Shown piece by piece: positions 38,571 through 46,941 of a stretch of 64,000 nucleotides of DNA. Both the position numbers and the translations under genes were made by a program. The notes under the pieces were generated by a model. That model was not told the DNA's origin, made no database searches, and worked only from the letters and a program-made list of their open reading frames with translations. Source of the stretch: Anaerolineae bacterium (GTDB taxonomy: Bacteria > Chloroflexota > Anaerolineae > Aggregatilineales > JAFGMM01); contig JAOSJO010000001.1 in assembly GCA_027494055.1 (NCBI GenBank), positions 62,001-126,000 of the forward strand, given 5' to 3'. The stretch's first letter is position 1. The number at the start of each line of letters is the position of its first letter.

Positions 38571-38572
38571 CT

Positions 38573-39586
38573 ATGAGCAATCAGAACGGCAATACGAAGC
38601 CCAAACTGGCGCTGTACTGGGCGTCTTCGTGCGGGGGCTGCGAGATCTCGGTGCTGGCGATCCACGAGAAGATACTGGACGTGGCCGCCGCCTTCGATAT
38701 CGTGTTCTGGCCCTGCGTGATGGACTTCAAGGTCAAGGATGTGGAGGCGCTGGCCGACGGCGAGATCGACGTGTGCCTGTTCAACGGCGCGATCCGCAAC
38801 GACGAGAACGCCGAGATGGCGCACCTGCTGCGGCGCAAGTCCAAGATCATGGTGGCCTACGGCTCGTGCTCGATGGAAGGCTGCATCCCCGGCCTGGCGA
38901 ACTTCACCAGCCGCGATGCGATGATGCAGTTCATCTACCACAATTCGCCCAGCACCGACAACCCTGACGGCGTGGAGCCAGACCCGGACTGGGCCTTCCC
39001 CGAAGGGCCGGCCCCCCTGCCGAAGTTCTGGAACACGGTGAAGACGCTGGACCAGGTGGTGCCGGTCGAGTACTACCTGCCCGGCTGTCCGCCGGAGGCT
39101 GAGTGGACCGAGACGCTGGTCATGGCGGCAGCCGCGGCGCTGGCCGGGGAAGGCGAGTTGCCGCCGCCGGGGTCGGTGATCGGCAACAAGGACACCGTGT
39201 GCGACGAGTGCCCGCGCACCAAGAACGAGAAGAAGATCAAGCGCTTCTACCGCCCCTACGAGATCGTCCCCGACCCGGACACCTGCCTGCTGGAGCAGGG
39301 CATCTTCTGCGCCGGCTACGCCACGCGCAGCGGGTGCGGCGCGCTGTGCCCGCAGGTCAACATGGGGTGCCGGGGCTGCTACGGCCCCAACGAAGGCGTG
39401 GACGACCACGGCGCGCGGCTGATCACCGGCCTGGCCTCGGTGCTGGACGCGAAGACCGACGAAGAGGTAGACGCCATCCTCGATACGCTGCCCGACCCGG
39501 CAGGCTACTTCTACCGCTTTGGCCTGGCGCACTCGATGCTGCATCGCACCGACGTTGCGCACGCGCCGAAACGCGATGGGAATTAA
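38573..39586 (+). CDS. mvhG: Ni-Fe hydrogenase small subunit (MvhG type)
   Basis: 337 residues. ALYWASSCGGCEISVL gives the proximal-cluster CxxC; VAYGSCSMEG, YLPGCPPEAEW and the C-terminal CGALCPQVNMGCRGCYGP region give the remaining Fe-S ligands. No twin-arginine signal, so it is cytoplasmic (group 3c-like with Hdr). The tail (about residues 200-250, CDECPRTKNEKKIKRFYRP in part) is typical of F420-non-reducing hydrogenase small subunits. Lies between mvhD and mvhA. Confidence 0.95.
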   Translation: MSNQNGNTKPKLALYWASSCGGCEISVLAIHEKILDVAAAFDIVFWPCVMDFKVKDVEALADGEIDVCLFNGAIRNDENAEMAHLLRRKSKIMVAYGSCSMEGCIPGLANFTSRDAMMQFIYHNSPSTDNPDGVEPDPDWAFPEGPAPLPKFWNTVKTLDQVVPVEYYLPGCPPEAEWTETLVMAAAAALAGEGELPPPGSVIGNKDTVCDECPRTKNEKKIKRFYRPYEIVPDPDTCLLEQGIFCAGYATRSGCGALCPQVNMGCRGCYGPNEGVDDHGARLITGLASVLDAKTDEEVDAILDTLPDPAGYFYRFGLAHSMLHRTDVAHAPKRDGN

Positions 39587-39600
39587 GGGAGAGCCGAGCG

Positions 39601-41070
39601 ATGCAGAAAATCATGATTGACCCCATCACGCGGCTGGAAGGCCACGGCAAGATCACCCTCTTCCTCAACGACGAGGGCGACCTCGAAAACGCCTACTTCC
39701 AAATCCCCGAACTGCGCGGCTTCGAGGTGTTCAGCCTGGGCCGCCCGGCGGAGGAGATGCCGCGCATCACGCAGCGCATCTGTGGCGTGTGCCCTGAGGC
39801 GCACCACATGGCCGCCACCAAGGCGCTCGACGACCTCTTCCACGTGGAGGCGCCGCCGGTCGCGCACAAGGTCCGCGAGCTTTTCTACATGGCGTTCTAC
39901 GTCACCGACCACACCACGCACTTCTACGCGCTGGGCGGTCCGGACTTTGTCGTCGGGCCAGACGCGCCCGCCGCCGAGCGCAACATCCTCGGCGTGGTTG
40001 CCGCGGCCGGCATGGAGGCGGGGCTGGCGGTCATCAACTGCCGCAAGCGCAACCACCACGCGATCAAGATGCTCGGCGGGCGCGCGATCCACCCGGTCGC
40101 CGGGCTGCCCGGCGGCTGGAGCGTCGCGGTCACGCCGGAGATGCGCGACGAACTCGTCAGGATCGCTGAGGAGAACGTCGAGTTTGCCAGGTTCTCGCTG
40201 CAACTCGTGGACGACATCGTGCTCAAGAACCAGGCTTACGTTGACCTGATCGTGGGCGGCGCGTATACCACGCCCATACACTACATGGGTCTGGTGGATG
40301 CGAACAACCATGTGAACTTCTACGACGGGAAGGTGCGCGTGGTCGATCCCGACGGCGTGGAGGTCGTCAGATACGCGCCGCACGAGTACACGCAGCACAT
40401 CGCCGAGCACGTGGAGCCGTTCAGCTACCTGAAGTTCCCGTACCTCAAGGCGAAGGGCTGGAAGGGCTTCGTCGGCGGCAAGGAAAGCGGCGTCTACGCC
40501 GCCACGCCGTTGAGCCGGCTCAACGCCGCTGACGGCATGGCGACCCCGCTGGCGCAGGAGGCGTATGAGAAGTTCTACGCCACGCTGGGCGGCAAGCCGG
40601 TGCATCACACGCTGGCCTGCCACTGGGCGCGCGTGATCGAGATGATGTACGCCGCCGAGCGGATGCTCGAACTCGCCAGGGACCCGGAGATTACCAACCC
40701 GAACGTGCGCAACATCCCCACCGAGACGCCCACCGAAGGCATCGGCATCGTCGAAGCGCCGCGCGGCACGCTCACGCACCACTACGCCACCGACGCGAAC
40801 GGCATCCTCACGATGGTGAACCTGATCGTCGGCACCACGAACAACAACGCGCCCATCACCATGTCGATCAAGCAGGCGGCGCAGGCGCTCATCAAGAAGG
40901 GCGAGGTCATCACCGACGGGCTGCTCAACAAGATCGAGATGGCCTTCCGCTCCTACGACCCATGTTTCTCGTGCGCCACGCACTCGCTGCCGGGGCAGAT
41001 GCCGCTGGAAGTCGAGGTCCTGGACGCCAGTGGGAACGTGCTCAAACGGCTGAGCCAGTACGTGGATTGA
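39601..41070 (+). CDS. mvhA: Ni-Fe hydrogenase large subunit (MvhA type)
   Basis: 489 residues. The Ni-Fe site ligands are both present: L1 RICGVCPEAHH and L2 DPCFSCATH. N-terminal DPITRLEGHGKI is the family start. About 28 residues follow DPCxxCxxH; this tail would be removed by a maturation endopeptidase, for which a candidate lies at 42316. H2 oxidation in the MvhADG-HdrABC complex. Group 3c assignment is by gene order and similarity in motifs. Confidence 0.96.
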   Translation: MQKIMIDPITRLEGHGKITLFLNDEGDLENAYFQIPELRGFEVFSLGRPAEEMPRITQRICGVCPEAHHMAATKALDDLFHVEAPPVAHKVRELFYMAFYVTDHTTHFYALGGPDFVVGPDAPAAERNILGVVAAAGMEAGLAVINCRKRNHHAIKMLGGRAIHPVAGLPGGWSVAVTPEMRDELVRIAEENVEFARFSLQLVDDIVLKNQAYVDLIVGGAYTTPIHYMGLVDANNHVNFYDGKVRVVDPDGVEVVRYAPHEYTQHIAEHVEPFSYLKFPYLKAKGWKGFVGGKESGVYAATPLSRLNAADGMATPLAQEAYEKFYATLGGKPVHHTLACHWARVIEMMYAAERMLELARDPEITNPNVRNIPTETPTEGIGIVEAPRGTLTHHYATDANGILTMVNLIVGTTNNNAPITMSIKQAAQALIKKGEVITDGLLNKIEMAFRSYDPCFSCATHSLPGQMPLEVEVLDASGNVLKRLSQYVD

Positions 41071-41096
41071 GCCGCAGCGCCTTAACGGACGCGAAC

Positions 41097-41144
41097 AATA
41101 GAGGCACGGTGTTCGAAAGGAAGGCTGTGCCTCTATTCTTCTTC
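41097..41144 (+). terminator. Terminator of the hdr-mvh operon
   Basis: A perfect 11-bp stem (AATAGAGGCAC, 41097-41107, with GTGCCTCTATT, 41127-41137) and a 19-base loop are followed by CTTCTTCT. It lies 26 bases after mvhA. Confidence 0.65.
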
Positions 41145-41299
41145 TACCCTGCGGGCGCTGCGGGGCGGGTGTTGGTTATATCGCGGGCGTGGGGATAGAC
41201 TTGGGAGTCGAAGCGCTCAGTTTGCGGGCCGGGTTCGGGCCGGTGAGATGCAGCGCATCCGCCGGGGTCCCAGGCCGGGCTGCACGCGAGAGTGAGGCG

Positions 41300-42280
41300 A
41301 TGCTGGCCGGGAAACGACGTCACCTCAGGACGAGGCTTTTCAACGCGCTCGACACGCTCTATGCCCGGTTTGCCGATCCCAGGAAAGCCATCGTGATCCT
41401 CGGCTTCTCCCGGAGCGGCACGACGTTTCTGCTCGAAGCCCTGGCCGCGCTGAGCGGCAGGCGGTCGGTGTTCGAGCCGACGTCCGACCTGAACCCGCAG
41501 GCGCTGTCCTTCCTGCACCCGCACGTCTACGCGCTGGACGACGGCAGGCGGTGGCGGACCGGCGTCCCATACCGCGCGCCGGCGCAGCGCGACCCGGCGC
41601 TTGAGGCGTACATGGCCGATGTCTTGCGGGGCAACGTGCACACCGTATACGCACGCCTGAACCGCACCACCGCCTCATACCGGACCATCCAGGTCATTGT
41701 CAAGGACGTGCAGGCGAACCTGTTCGCCGCGTGGCTGGCAAACACCTTCGGCGCGAAGATCATCCTGCTCTACCGGCACCCCTGCGCCGTGGTTGACAGC
41801 GTGCTCCACGTGTGGCCGTGGTGGCCGCAGGCCGGGCAGTTTCTCGCCATGTTCCTTGACCAGCCCCGGCTCATCGACGACTGGCTGACGCCGCACATGG
41901 ACCGAATCCAGGCGGAAAACCGCGACGCGCTCGCGCGGGCGGCGCTCGGCTACAGCATCGCGTATGCCGTCCCCTTCGCACAGGCGGAGCGCGGCGACTT
42001 CAACCCCCTGCTCGTCCGCTATGAAGACCTGGTGCTCGATCCGGAGGCCAGCTTCGCGCGCGTGTGCGCCTTTGCCGGGGTGCCTTTCGACATGGACACC
42101 ATCCGCCGCGTCCTGGACACGCCGAGCCGCAGTTCGATTGCCAAAGCGCGCGTCAGGGCGACGCCGCGCGAGCGCGTCTACGGGTGGCAGGACACGCTTG
42201 CGCCTGAGGACATTGACCGGATCGTGCGCATTGTGCGCGGCTTCGGCGACGCCTTTGCCGATGTCGTGCTCGCTCCCTGA
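41300..42280 (+). CDS. Sulfotransferase family protein
   Basis: 326 residues from ATG 41300 (an in-frame GTG at 41189 would add 37 residues of low-complexity sequence). PAPS-dependent sulfotransferase fold: 5'-phosphosulfate loop VILGFSRSGTTFLLEAL and 3'-phosphate site LLYRHPCAVVDSVLH with the conserved Arg and Ser. LVRYEDLVLDPEASFARVCAF is also typical. The acceptor cannot be predicted (glycans, lipids or proteins). It is placed between the hydrogenase operon and its maturation genes without obvious relation. Confidence 0.85.
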   Translation: MLAGKRRHLRTRLFNALDTLYARFADPRKAIVILGFSRSGTTFLLEALAALSGRRSVFEPTSDLNPQALSFLHPHVYALDDGRRWRTGVPYRAPAQRDPALEAYMADVLRGNVHTVYARLNRTTASYRTIQVIVKDVQANLFAAWLANTFGAKIILLYRHPCAVVDSVLHVWPWWPQAGQFLAMFLDQPRLIDDWLTPHMDRIQAENRDALARAALGYSIAYAVPFAQAERGDFNPLLVRYEDLVLDPEASFARVCAFAGVPFDMDTIRRVLDTPSRSSIAKARVRATPRERVYGWQDTLAPEDIDRIVRIVRGFGDAFADVVLAP

Positions 42281-42315
42281 GCGGCGCGCTCAGCGCGGGG
42301 ATTGCGTGGCTGGCT

Positions 42316-42789
42316 ATGGACGCTAAGACCCTCGTGATCGGCCTCGGCAACCCGATCCTCACCGACGACGCGGCGGGGATCAAGGTCGCGCGCGCGCTGC
42401 GCGCCGGCCCCCTGCCGGCCGGCGTGGACGTGGCCGAACTGAGCGTGGGCGGCCTCGCGCTGATGGAAGCGATGGTTGGCTACGAACGCGCCGTGCTGAT
42501 TGACGCGATCAAGACGCGCGGCGGCGCGCCTGGCCAGGTGTACACCCTCGCGCTGGACGACCTGCCCGGCACACTCAACACCGCGTCGGCGCACGACGTC
42601 AACCTGGCGACGGCGCTCGCGACCGGGCGGCGGCTCGGCGCGCCGCTGCCAGAGGACGCCGACATCCACATCATCGCCATCGAGGCCGAGGACGTGCTGA
42701 CCTTTGGGGAACAGTGCACGCCGGCGGTGGAGGCGGCCATCCCGGTCGCTGCGCGCCGCGTGCTTGCGTTGCTGCAATCGTTCGCTTGA
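42316..42789 (+). CDS. Hydrogenase maturation endopeptidase (HyaD/HycI family)
   Basis: 157 residues. Cleaves the C-terminal tail of the Ni-Fe large subunit after nickel insertion. VIGLGNPILTDDAAGIKVA has the Asn-Pro loop and the Ni-sensing acidic residue of the family; VLIDAIKTRG has the second Asp and SAHDVNLATAL the His. The substrate is presumably MvhA encoded 1.2 kb upstream. ATG 42316. Followed 20 bases later by the cNMP-binding gene. Confidence 0.93.
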   Translation: MDAKTLVIGLGNPILTDDAAGIKVARALRAGPLPAGVDVAELSVGGLALMEAMVGYERAVLIDAIKTRGGAPGQVYTLALDDLPGTLNTASAHDVNLATALATGRRLGAPLPEDADIHIIAIEAEDVLTFGEQCTPAVEAAIPVAARRVLALLQSFA

Positions 42790-42809
42790 GCGTTTTCGAG
42801 GAGGAAACG

Positions 42810-43265
42810 ATGATTTCACCTGAACTGCTGCGCCGTTACCCGTTCTTCGGCGGCCTCTCAGAAGAACAACTGAAGCGGATCGCCATGATCTCGGAGGTAG
42901 AGGACTACGAGGTTGACGAGTACATCCTGGAAGAGGGCAACGAAGCCGATGCCCTGTTCGTCGTCGTCGAGGGCGAGGTCGCCATCCTCATCAACATCGA
43001 CGAGGAAGGCGAGATGGAGGAGGAGCTTTCCTCGGTGCCGGCCGGCTCGATCCTCGCCTGGTCTGCCCTCGTCGCCCCGCACACGCTGACGGCCTCGGCG
43101 GTGGCGGCCAAGCCGACCAAGGTGATCGCCATCGACGGGGAGGGGATGCGCAATCTGTTCGAAGAGGACTGCCGCCTCGGTTACGTGACGCTCTCGCGCC
43201 TGGTCAGCGTGATGCGCGAACGCCTGGCGAGCACGCGCACGCAACTCGCCAGCATGGTCTGTTGA
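42810..43265 (+). CDS. Cyclic-nucleotide-binding-domain protein without DNA-binding domain
   Basis: 151 residues. A single CRP-like beta-barrel: LLRRYPFFGGLSEEQLKRIAMI, then EYILEEGNEADALFVVVEGEVAIL, and SSVPAGSILAWSALVAPHTLTASAVA in the phosphate-binding region, ending in a C-helix (YVTLSRLVSVMRERLAS). No helix-turn-helix follows. The canonical RxA of cAMP sites is not obvious; the loop reads GSILAWSALV, so the ligand may differ. Excellent ribosome site (GAGGAGG). Its place among hydrogenase maturation genes suggests a regulatory or partner-binding role. Confidence 0.88.
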   Translation: MISPELLRRYPFFGGLSEEQLKRIAMISEVEDYEVDEYILEEGNEADALFVVVEGEVAILINIDEEGEMEEELSSVPAGSILAWSALVAPHTLTASAVAAKPTKVIAIDGEGMRNLFEEDCRLGYVTLSRLVSVMRERLASTRTQLASMVC

Positions 43266-43508
43266 ATGCGCGCGTTCGACGCTTGGTCTGAGGCGCAGGG
43301 TTAAGTTTCCATCGAGGCAATCTGCCGCTGCGGGCCGGGTCAGCCCGGCCCGCGATCTTGCGCGCGCGCCGGCAGGCGCTTTGGCGCGGCCTCCACTTAT
43401 GGGTATATTCGATAACAGGGACATCGCGCGGCGGTGGCCGGCTGCCCTGCTGCCATGCCGGGCGCGCGCCGCGTGCAACAGCCATGCAGCACACGCTGGA
43501 GCCTGACC

Positions 43509-44202
43509 ATGACCCGCGTCAACATCATGAAAGACATCTTGCAGAGCAACGTCGGCGACGCCGGGGCGCTGCGCGCGCGTTTCGCCGGGAGCGGCACGCT
43601 GGTGCTCAACCTCATCGCCTCCCCCTGGGGCCGGCAAGACCAGCCTGCTCGAACACACCGTCGCCGCGCTCAAGGACGACTTCGCCGTCGGCGTGGTGGA
43701 GGGCGACCTCGCGACCTCGCTCGACGCCGACCGCATTGCGCGACACGGCGTGCCGGCGGTGCAGATCAACACCGACGGCGGCTGCCACCTGGAGGCGCGG
43801 CAGGTCGCTGAGGTGATCGGGGCGCTTCCCGATGCGCTCGACCTGCTCGTGGTGGAGAACGTCGGCAACCTGGTGTGCCCCACCAGCTTCGACCTCGGCG
43901 AGGACCTCAAGGTCGTCATCGTCAGCCTCACCGAGGGCGACGACAAGCCGCTCAAATACCCCGGCGCGTTCACGACGGCGGGCGCGTTCGTCATCAACAA
44001 GATCGACCTCGCGCCGTACCTCCCCGCCAGCGTCGCGACGCTGCGCGCCAACGCCCTGACGATCAACCCCAACCTGGTCGTGTTTGAGCTGTCGTGCACC
44101 TCCGGCGCGGGCCTGGATGGCTGGCTGGGCTGGCTGCGCGCCCGGATTGCCGACAAGCGGCGCGCCACCGAGGCCGGCAACGCCGCCAGCGCGCCGTCGT
44201 AG
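43509..44202 (+). CDS. hypB: Hydrogenase nickel incorporation GTPase HypB (frameshifted)
   Basis: About 231 residues. GTPase that delivers Ni with HypA. Walker A GAGKTSLLEHTV, VGVVEGDLATSLDADRI, CHLEARQV, VVENVGNLVCPTSFDLGE, VINKIDLAPYL and LSCTSGAGLDGW are family hallmarks. The N-terminus lacks a His-rich nickel store. One extra C at 43621-43625 breaks the frame; removing it gives IASPGAGKT. ATG 43509. hypA starts 6 bases after the stop. Confidence 0.95.
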
Positions 44203-44207
44203 CGCAC

Positions 44208-44594
44208 ATGCACGAGCTTTCGGTCACACAATCGCTCTTCGACCTGACCCTCCGCGAGGCAGCGAAGGCCGGCGCGCGGCGCGTGGCCGGGCTGGAGGTC
44301 CGCGTCGGGGCGCTGACGGGCATCGTGCCCGATTCGGTGGCCTTCTACTTTGACCTGCTCGGGAAGGGCACCATCGCGGAGGGGGCGGCGCTGCGCTTCG
44401 AGAAGGTGATGCCGGTCGCGCGCTGCCGCGCGTGTGGCGCGGAGACTCCGCTCGCGGACTCAGGCGACGACGCGCCGTTCGCCTATGCGTGGCTGCGGGC
44501 CTTCGGGGAGATGACGTGCCCCGCCTGCGGCGGCGACGATTTCGAGCTGGTCGGCGGGCACGAGTTCGCGCTGGTCAGCATCGACGTGGAATAG
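44208..44594 (+). CDS. hypA: Hydrogenase nickel chaperone HypA
   Basis: 128 residues. MHELSVTQSL at the start gives the Ni-binding Met-His-Glu. The zinc domain has CRACG and CPACGG pairs, separated by a longer-than-usual loop (about 35 residues). FDLLGKGTIAEGAALRFE is typical. Forms the nickel-insertion pair with HypB. hypCDEF are not in the window. Confidence 0.95.
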   Translation: MHELSVTQSLFDLTLREAAKAGARRVAGLEVRVGALTGIVPDSVAFYFDLLGKGTIAEGAALRFEKVMPVARCRACGAETPLADSGDDAPFAYAWLRAFGEMTCPACGGDDFELVGGHEFALVSIDVE

Positions 44595-44600
44595 GCGGCG

Positions 44601-44627
44601 CGGCGCAGCGTGTGCTGTCGCGCCGTT
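44601..44627 (+). terminator. Possible terminator after hypA
   Basis: CGGCG plus CAGC-GT-GCTG with CGCCG forms a bulged hairpin followed by TTTTG, 7 bases after the hypA stop. A TATACT (44631-44636) immediately after could be the -10 of the next gene. Confidence 0.4.
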
Positions 44628-44697
44628 TTGCGTATACTAATCCCGTGCACAGGCCTGGGTCTGTGTGTAGTGACCGAGTGCAGGAGCGCCGCGCGCG

Positions 44698-46047
44698 ATG
44701 GCTCAAGAACCCGTGATCCGCATCAACGCCCCATACATCAGGAACATCTACCTGTCGTGCTCCTGGCAGCGTGACGTGGGTCAGTCGGCGAGCTGGTTGG
44801 TCGTGCGCGACCTGGATCGCTGCCAGGTGCGCGCGGTCGGCGACGTGCGCGGCCTGGCGCAGCAGGACCCCGCCCGCATCGCCCGCATCATGGGCGGGTG
44901 CAGCGGCCTGGTGTGCGTGCTGCCGCCCAGGCAGAATCCCTTCTCGACCTCGGAGTACATCCTGCAAGAGGTGGCGATTGCGGTTCGCTTGGGATTGCCG
45001 GTGGCGCTCTTCGTCGAGGCGGACGTGCGCCTCCAGATCGAAGAGGAGGGCGAGACGGTGCGCCTGCGCGTCCCCAACCTGGACATGAGCACGCTCCACC
45101 TCACCGAGGACGACCTGACGCTATCGCGACGGAACTACTATGGGGCCTTCGCGTTTGAGCCGGCGTCGCGGGAGCCAATCGACAGGCAGCTTGAGGGCAA
45201 AATCGAGGGCTTCGCCGACTACCTGCGGCGCATTCCGCAGGGCGCGGTTTCCGAGCCGTATGCGGTGGCGCTCTCGCGCGTCCGGCCTGATTTCGCGCTC
45301 GCCCGGCAGGCGATCCGCGCTGCGGTGGAGCGCCAGACCGGGCTGCCGTGCCTGTGGTCGCACGACGACGAACGCTACGCGACGGGCATTGAGAGCATCC
45401 GCCAGCGGACGACCGCGCTGCTCCAGCACGCGGAATTCATCGTGGCGGATGTCTCACGGAAGCTGGAAGCGCCCTTCGCGGAGAATGAAACCGTCGCCTT
45501 CGAGTTGGGCGAGGCGGTGGCTTTCGACAAGGAAATCTTCGTGTCGTACCGCGAAGTCTCGAACTTCGAGCCGTACTTCGCGATTGCCGACATGCAGTTG
45601 CACGGCTGGGACACCGAGCAGGCGCTTTACGACACGCTGTGCCAGTGGCTTGAGGCGCGCAAGGAGCGCATCTCCCGGCACATCTACAACCACGACCTCG
45701 CCGACGGCGATTTCACGCCGCACGTGGCGGCGTGCCCGGCGTTCGTCTATGACCGGCGGGGGCACTACCACCTCGAAATTCTCTCCGTCTACGAGCGCGT
45801 CCTGATCGCGGTGTCGCTCTCGGCGCTTGTGTTCTCTGGCGCGCAGCTTTTCGAGGCCATTTTCAACTTCAGCGCCAGCTACGACCTGCTTGCGGTCGTG
45901 GCGTCGATCATCGCGCTGTTCTTCGCGTCGTCGTACAGCCGGTTCCAGGCCTTTCTGGCGCGCAACCGGCCGGCGCGCTACGCGATCTACGCGGCGGCGG
46001 TGTTCATGCTGGCAGCGTACATCCTCTATGCCGTCAGCAACCGCTGA
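44698..46047 (+). CDS. Membrane protein with two TIR/deoxyribosyltransferase-like domains
   Basis: 449 residues, not a family I can name. Domain 1 (about 10-115): IYLSCSWQRDVGQSASWLV, GCSGLVCVLPPR, TSEYILQEVAIAVRLGLPVALFVE. This is the alpha/beta layout of TIR-like or nucleoside deoxyribosyltransferase-like domains, with a Glu in the E-x-x-x-A helix. Domain 2 (about 195-300): LARQAIRAAVERQ, AEFIVADVSRKLEAPF, ENETVAFELGEAVAFDKEIFVSYRE, the same fold with a D-x-S and E-L-G-E-A pattern. Three predicted membrane helices close the protein (about 363-385, 394-412, 424-446). Such domains often cleave or bind nucleotides in immune effectors, which is inference. ATG 44698 with AGGAG upstream; probably monocistronic. 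Confidence 0.65.
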   Translation: MAQEPVIRINAPYIRNIYLSCSWQRDVGQSASWLVVRDLDRCQVRAVGDVRGLAQQDPARIARIMGGCSGLVCVLPPRQNPFSTSEYILQEVAIAVRLGLPVALFVEADVRLQIEEEGETVRLRVPNLDMSTLHLTEDDLTLSRRNYYGAFAFEPASREPIDRQLEGKIEGFADYLRRIPQGAVSEPYAVALSRVRPDFALARQAIRAAVERQTGLPCLWSHDDERYATGIESIRQRTTALLQHAEFIVADVSRKLEAPFAENETVAFELGEAVAFDKEIFVSYREVSNFEPYFAIADMQLHGWDTEQALYDTLCQWLEARKERISRHIYNHDLADGDFTPHVAACPAFVYDRRGHYHLEILSVYERVLIAVSLSALVFSGAQLFEAIFNFSASYDLLAVVASIIALFFASSYSRFQAFLARNRPARYAIYAAAVFMLAAYILYAVSNR

Positions 46048-46074
46048 CGCCGGGCGCTGGCTCTGCCCGTAAGT

Positions 46075-46109
46075 GTATCTGCTCGCCTTCTGGTCCCCGC
46101 GACTGATTG
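46075..46109 (+). repeat. R1 element, left-end fragment
   Basis: 35 bases matching the left end of R1 (GTATC, then CCTTCT, then CCCGCGACTGA) with a few changes; the rest of the element is missing. An R2 copy begins 18 bases later. Confidence 0.5.
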
Positions 46110-46127
46110 GTTCTGAGTGATTACACG

Positions 46128-46195
46128 GGCAGGGCGACCCGCCGGGTCGCCCCTACGCCCCCACATCACAGAGTCTGTGATCGGCGCATAGCCAT
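46128..46195 (-). repeat. R2 element, copy 2 (68 bp)
   Basis: On the minus strand it reads ATGGCTATGCGCCGATCACA, a short dyad (TCACAGA-C-TCTGTGA), then GTAGGGGCGACCC and its palindromic partner GGGTCGCCCTGC. Same order as 8299-8366, opposite orientation. Confidence 0.65.
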
Positions 46196-46225
46196 ACCGT
46201 GACACGACGCCGAATGGACAGGCGG

Positions 46226-46921
46226 TTACAGGCTGTTCCCGCACCGCCGCACAAAGTCTTCGAAGAGGCGCGCGCAGGGCGTGGCGGGCATCAGCTCCGG
46301 GTGCCACTGCACGCCGAGCAGCATCCCATCCTCCGACTCAATCGCCTCGATCACGCCATCGTCGCTGCACGCGCTGGCGCGCAGCCCCGCGCCGACCTCC
46401 GCCACGGCCTGGATGTGGTAGCTGTTCACCTCCAGCGCCGCCACGCCGAGCACCTCACGCAGCCGCGTCCCCGCCTCGATGTTGACCGGGTGGCGGTCAC
46501 GGCCCCGGTCTGGCGAGTGCGGCCCCGAACCGGCGTCGCGCATCACGTCGCCGTAGATGCCGCCGCCGCACATGGCGTTGATGAACTGCATCCCGTAGCA
46601 GACGCCCAGCACCGGGCAGCCGTTGCGCCGCGCCTGCCGGTAGAGCCAGCGGTCGGTGCGGTCGCGGAGGGCGCTCACCGGCGGGAGGTCGTCGGGCAGC
46701 GCGCCGACCAGCCTCTGCGTGATCCCCGGCCCGCCCACGATGATCAGGCCGTCGAGGAGCGCGGCCAGCGCGCGCGCGCCGCTCGCCGAGGCGGGCATGG
46801 GCAGGATCAGCGGCACGCCGCCCGCCGCCTCGACGGCGCGGACGTAGGCCAGCGAGAGGCACTGCCGGTTGTTCTCGGTGTCGTGCGATGTCGTGATGCC
46901 GATGCGCGGTCGGTCTGGCAT
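46226..46921 (-). CDS. Class I glutamine amidotransferase-like peptidase C26 (PuuD-like)
   Basis: 231 residues. Family acts on gamma-glutamyl amides such as gamma-glutamyl-GABA. Catalytic nucleophile in PVLGVCYGMQFINAM, His and Glu in GVQWHPELMP, and the C26 marker region RHPVNIEAGTRL and VNSYHIQAV. ATG 46921 has GGAGG 10 bases upstream; an in-frame start 30 bases further out has none. Last gene of the minus-strand cluster, after the URO-D-like gene. Confidence 0.87.
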   Translation of the reverse strand: MPDRPRIGITTSHDTENNRQCLSLAYVRAVEAAGGVPLILPMPASASGARALAALLDGLIIVGGPGITQRLVGALPDDLPPVSALRDRTDRWLYRQARRNGCPVLGVCYGMQFINAMCGGGIYGDVMRDAGSGPHSPDRGRDRHPVNIEAGTRLREVLGVAALEVNSYHIQAVAEVGAGLRASACSDDGVIEAIESEDGMLLGVQWHPELMPATPCARLFEDFVRRCGNSL

Positions 46922-46941
46922 GGTCTCTGCGCCTCCGCGCG

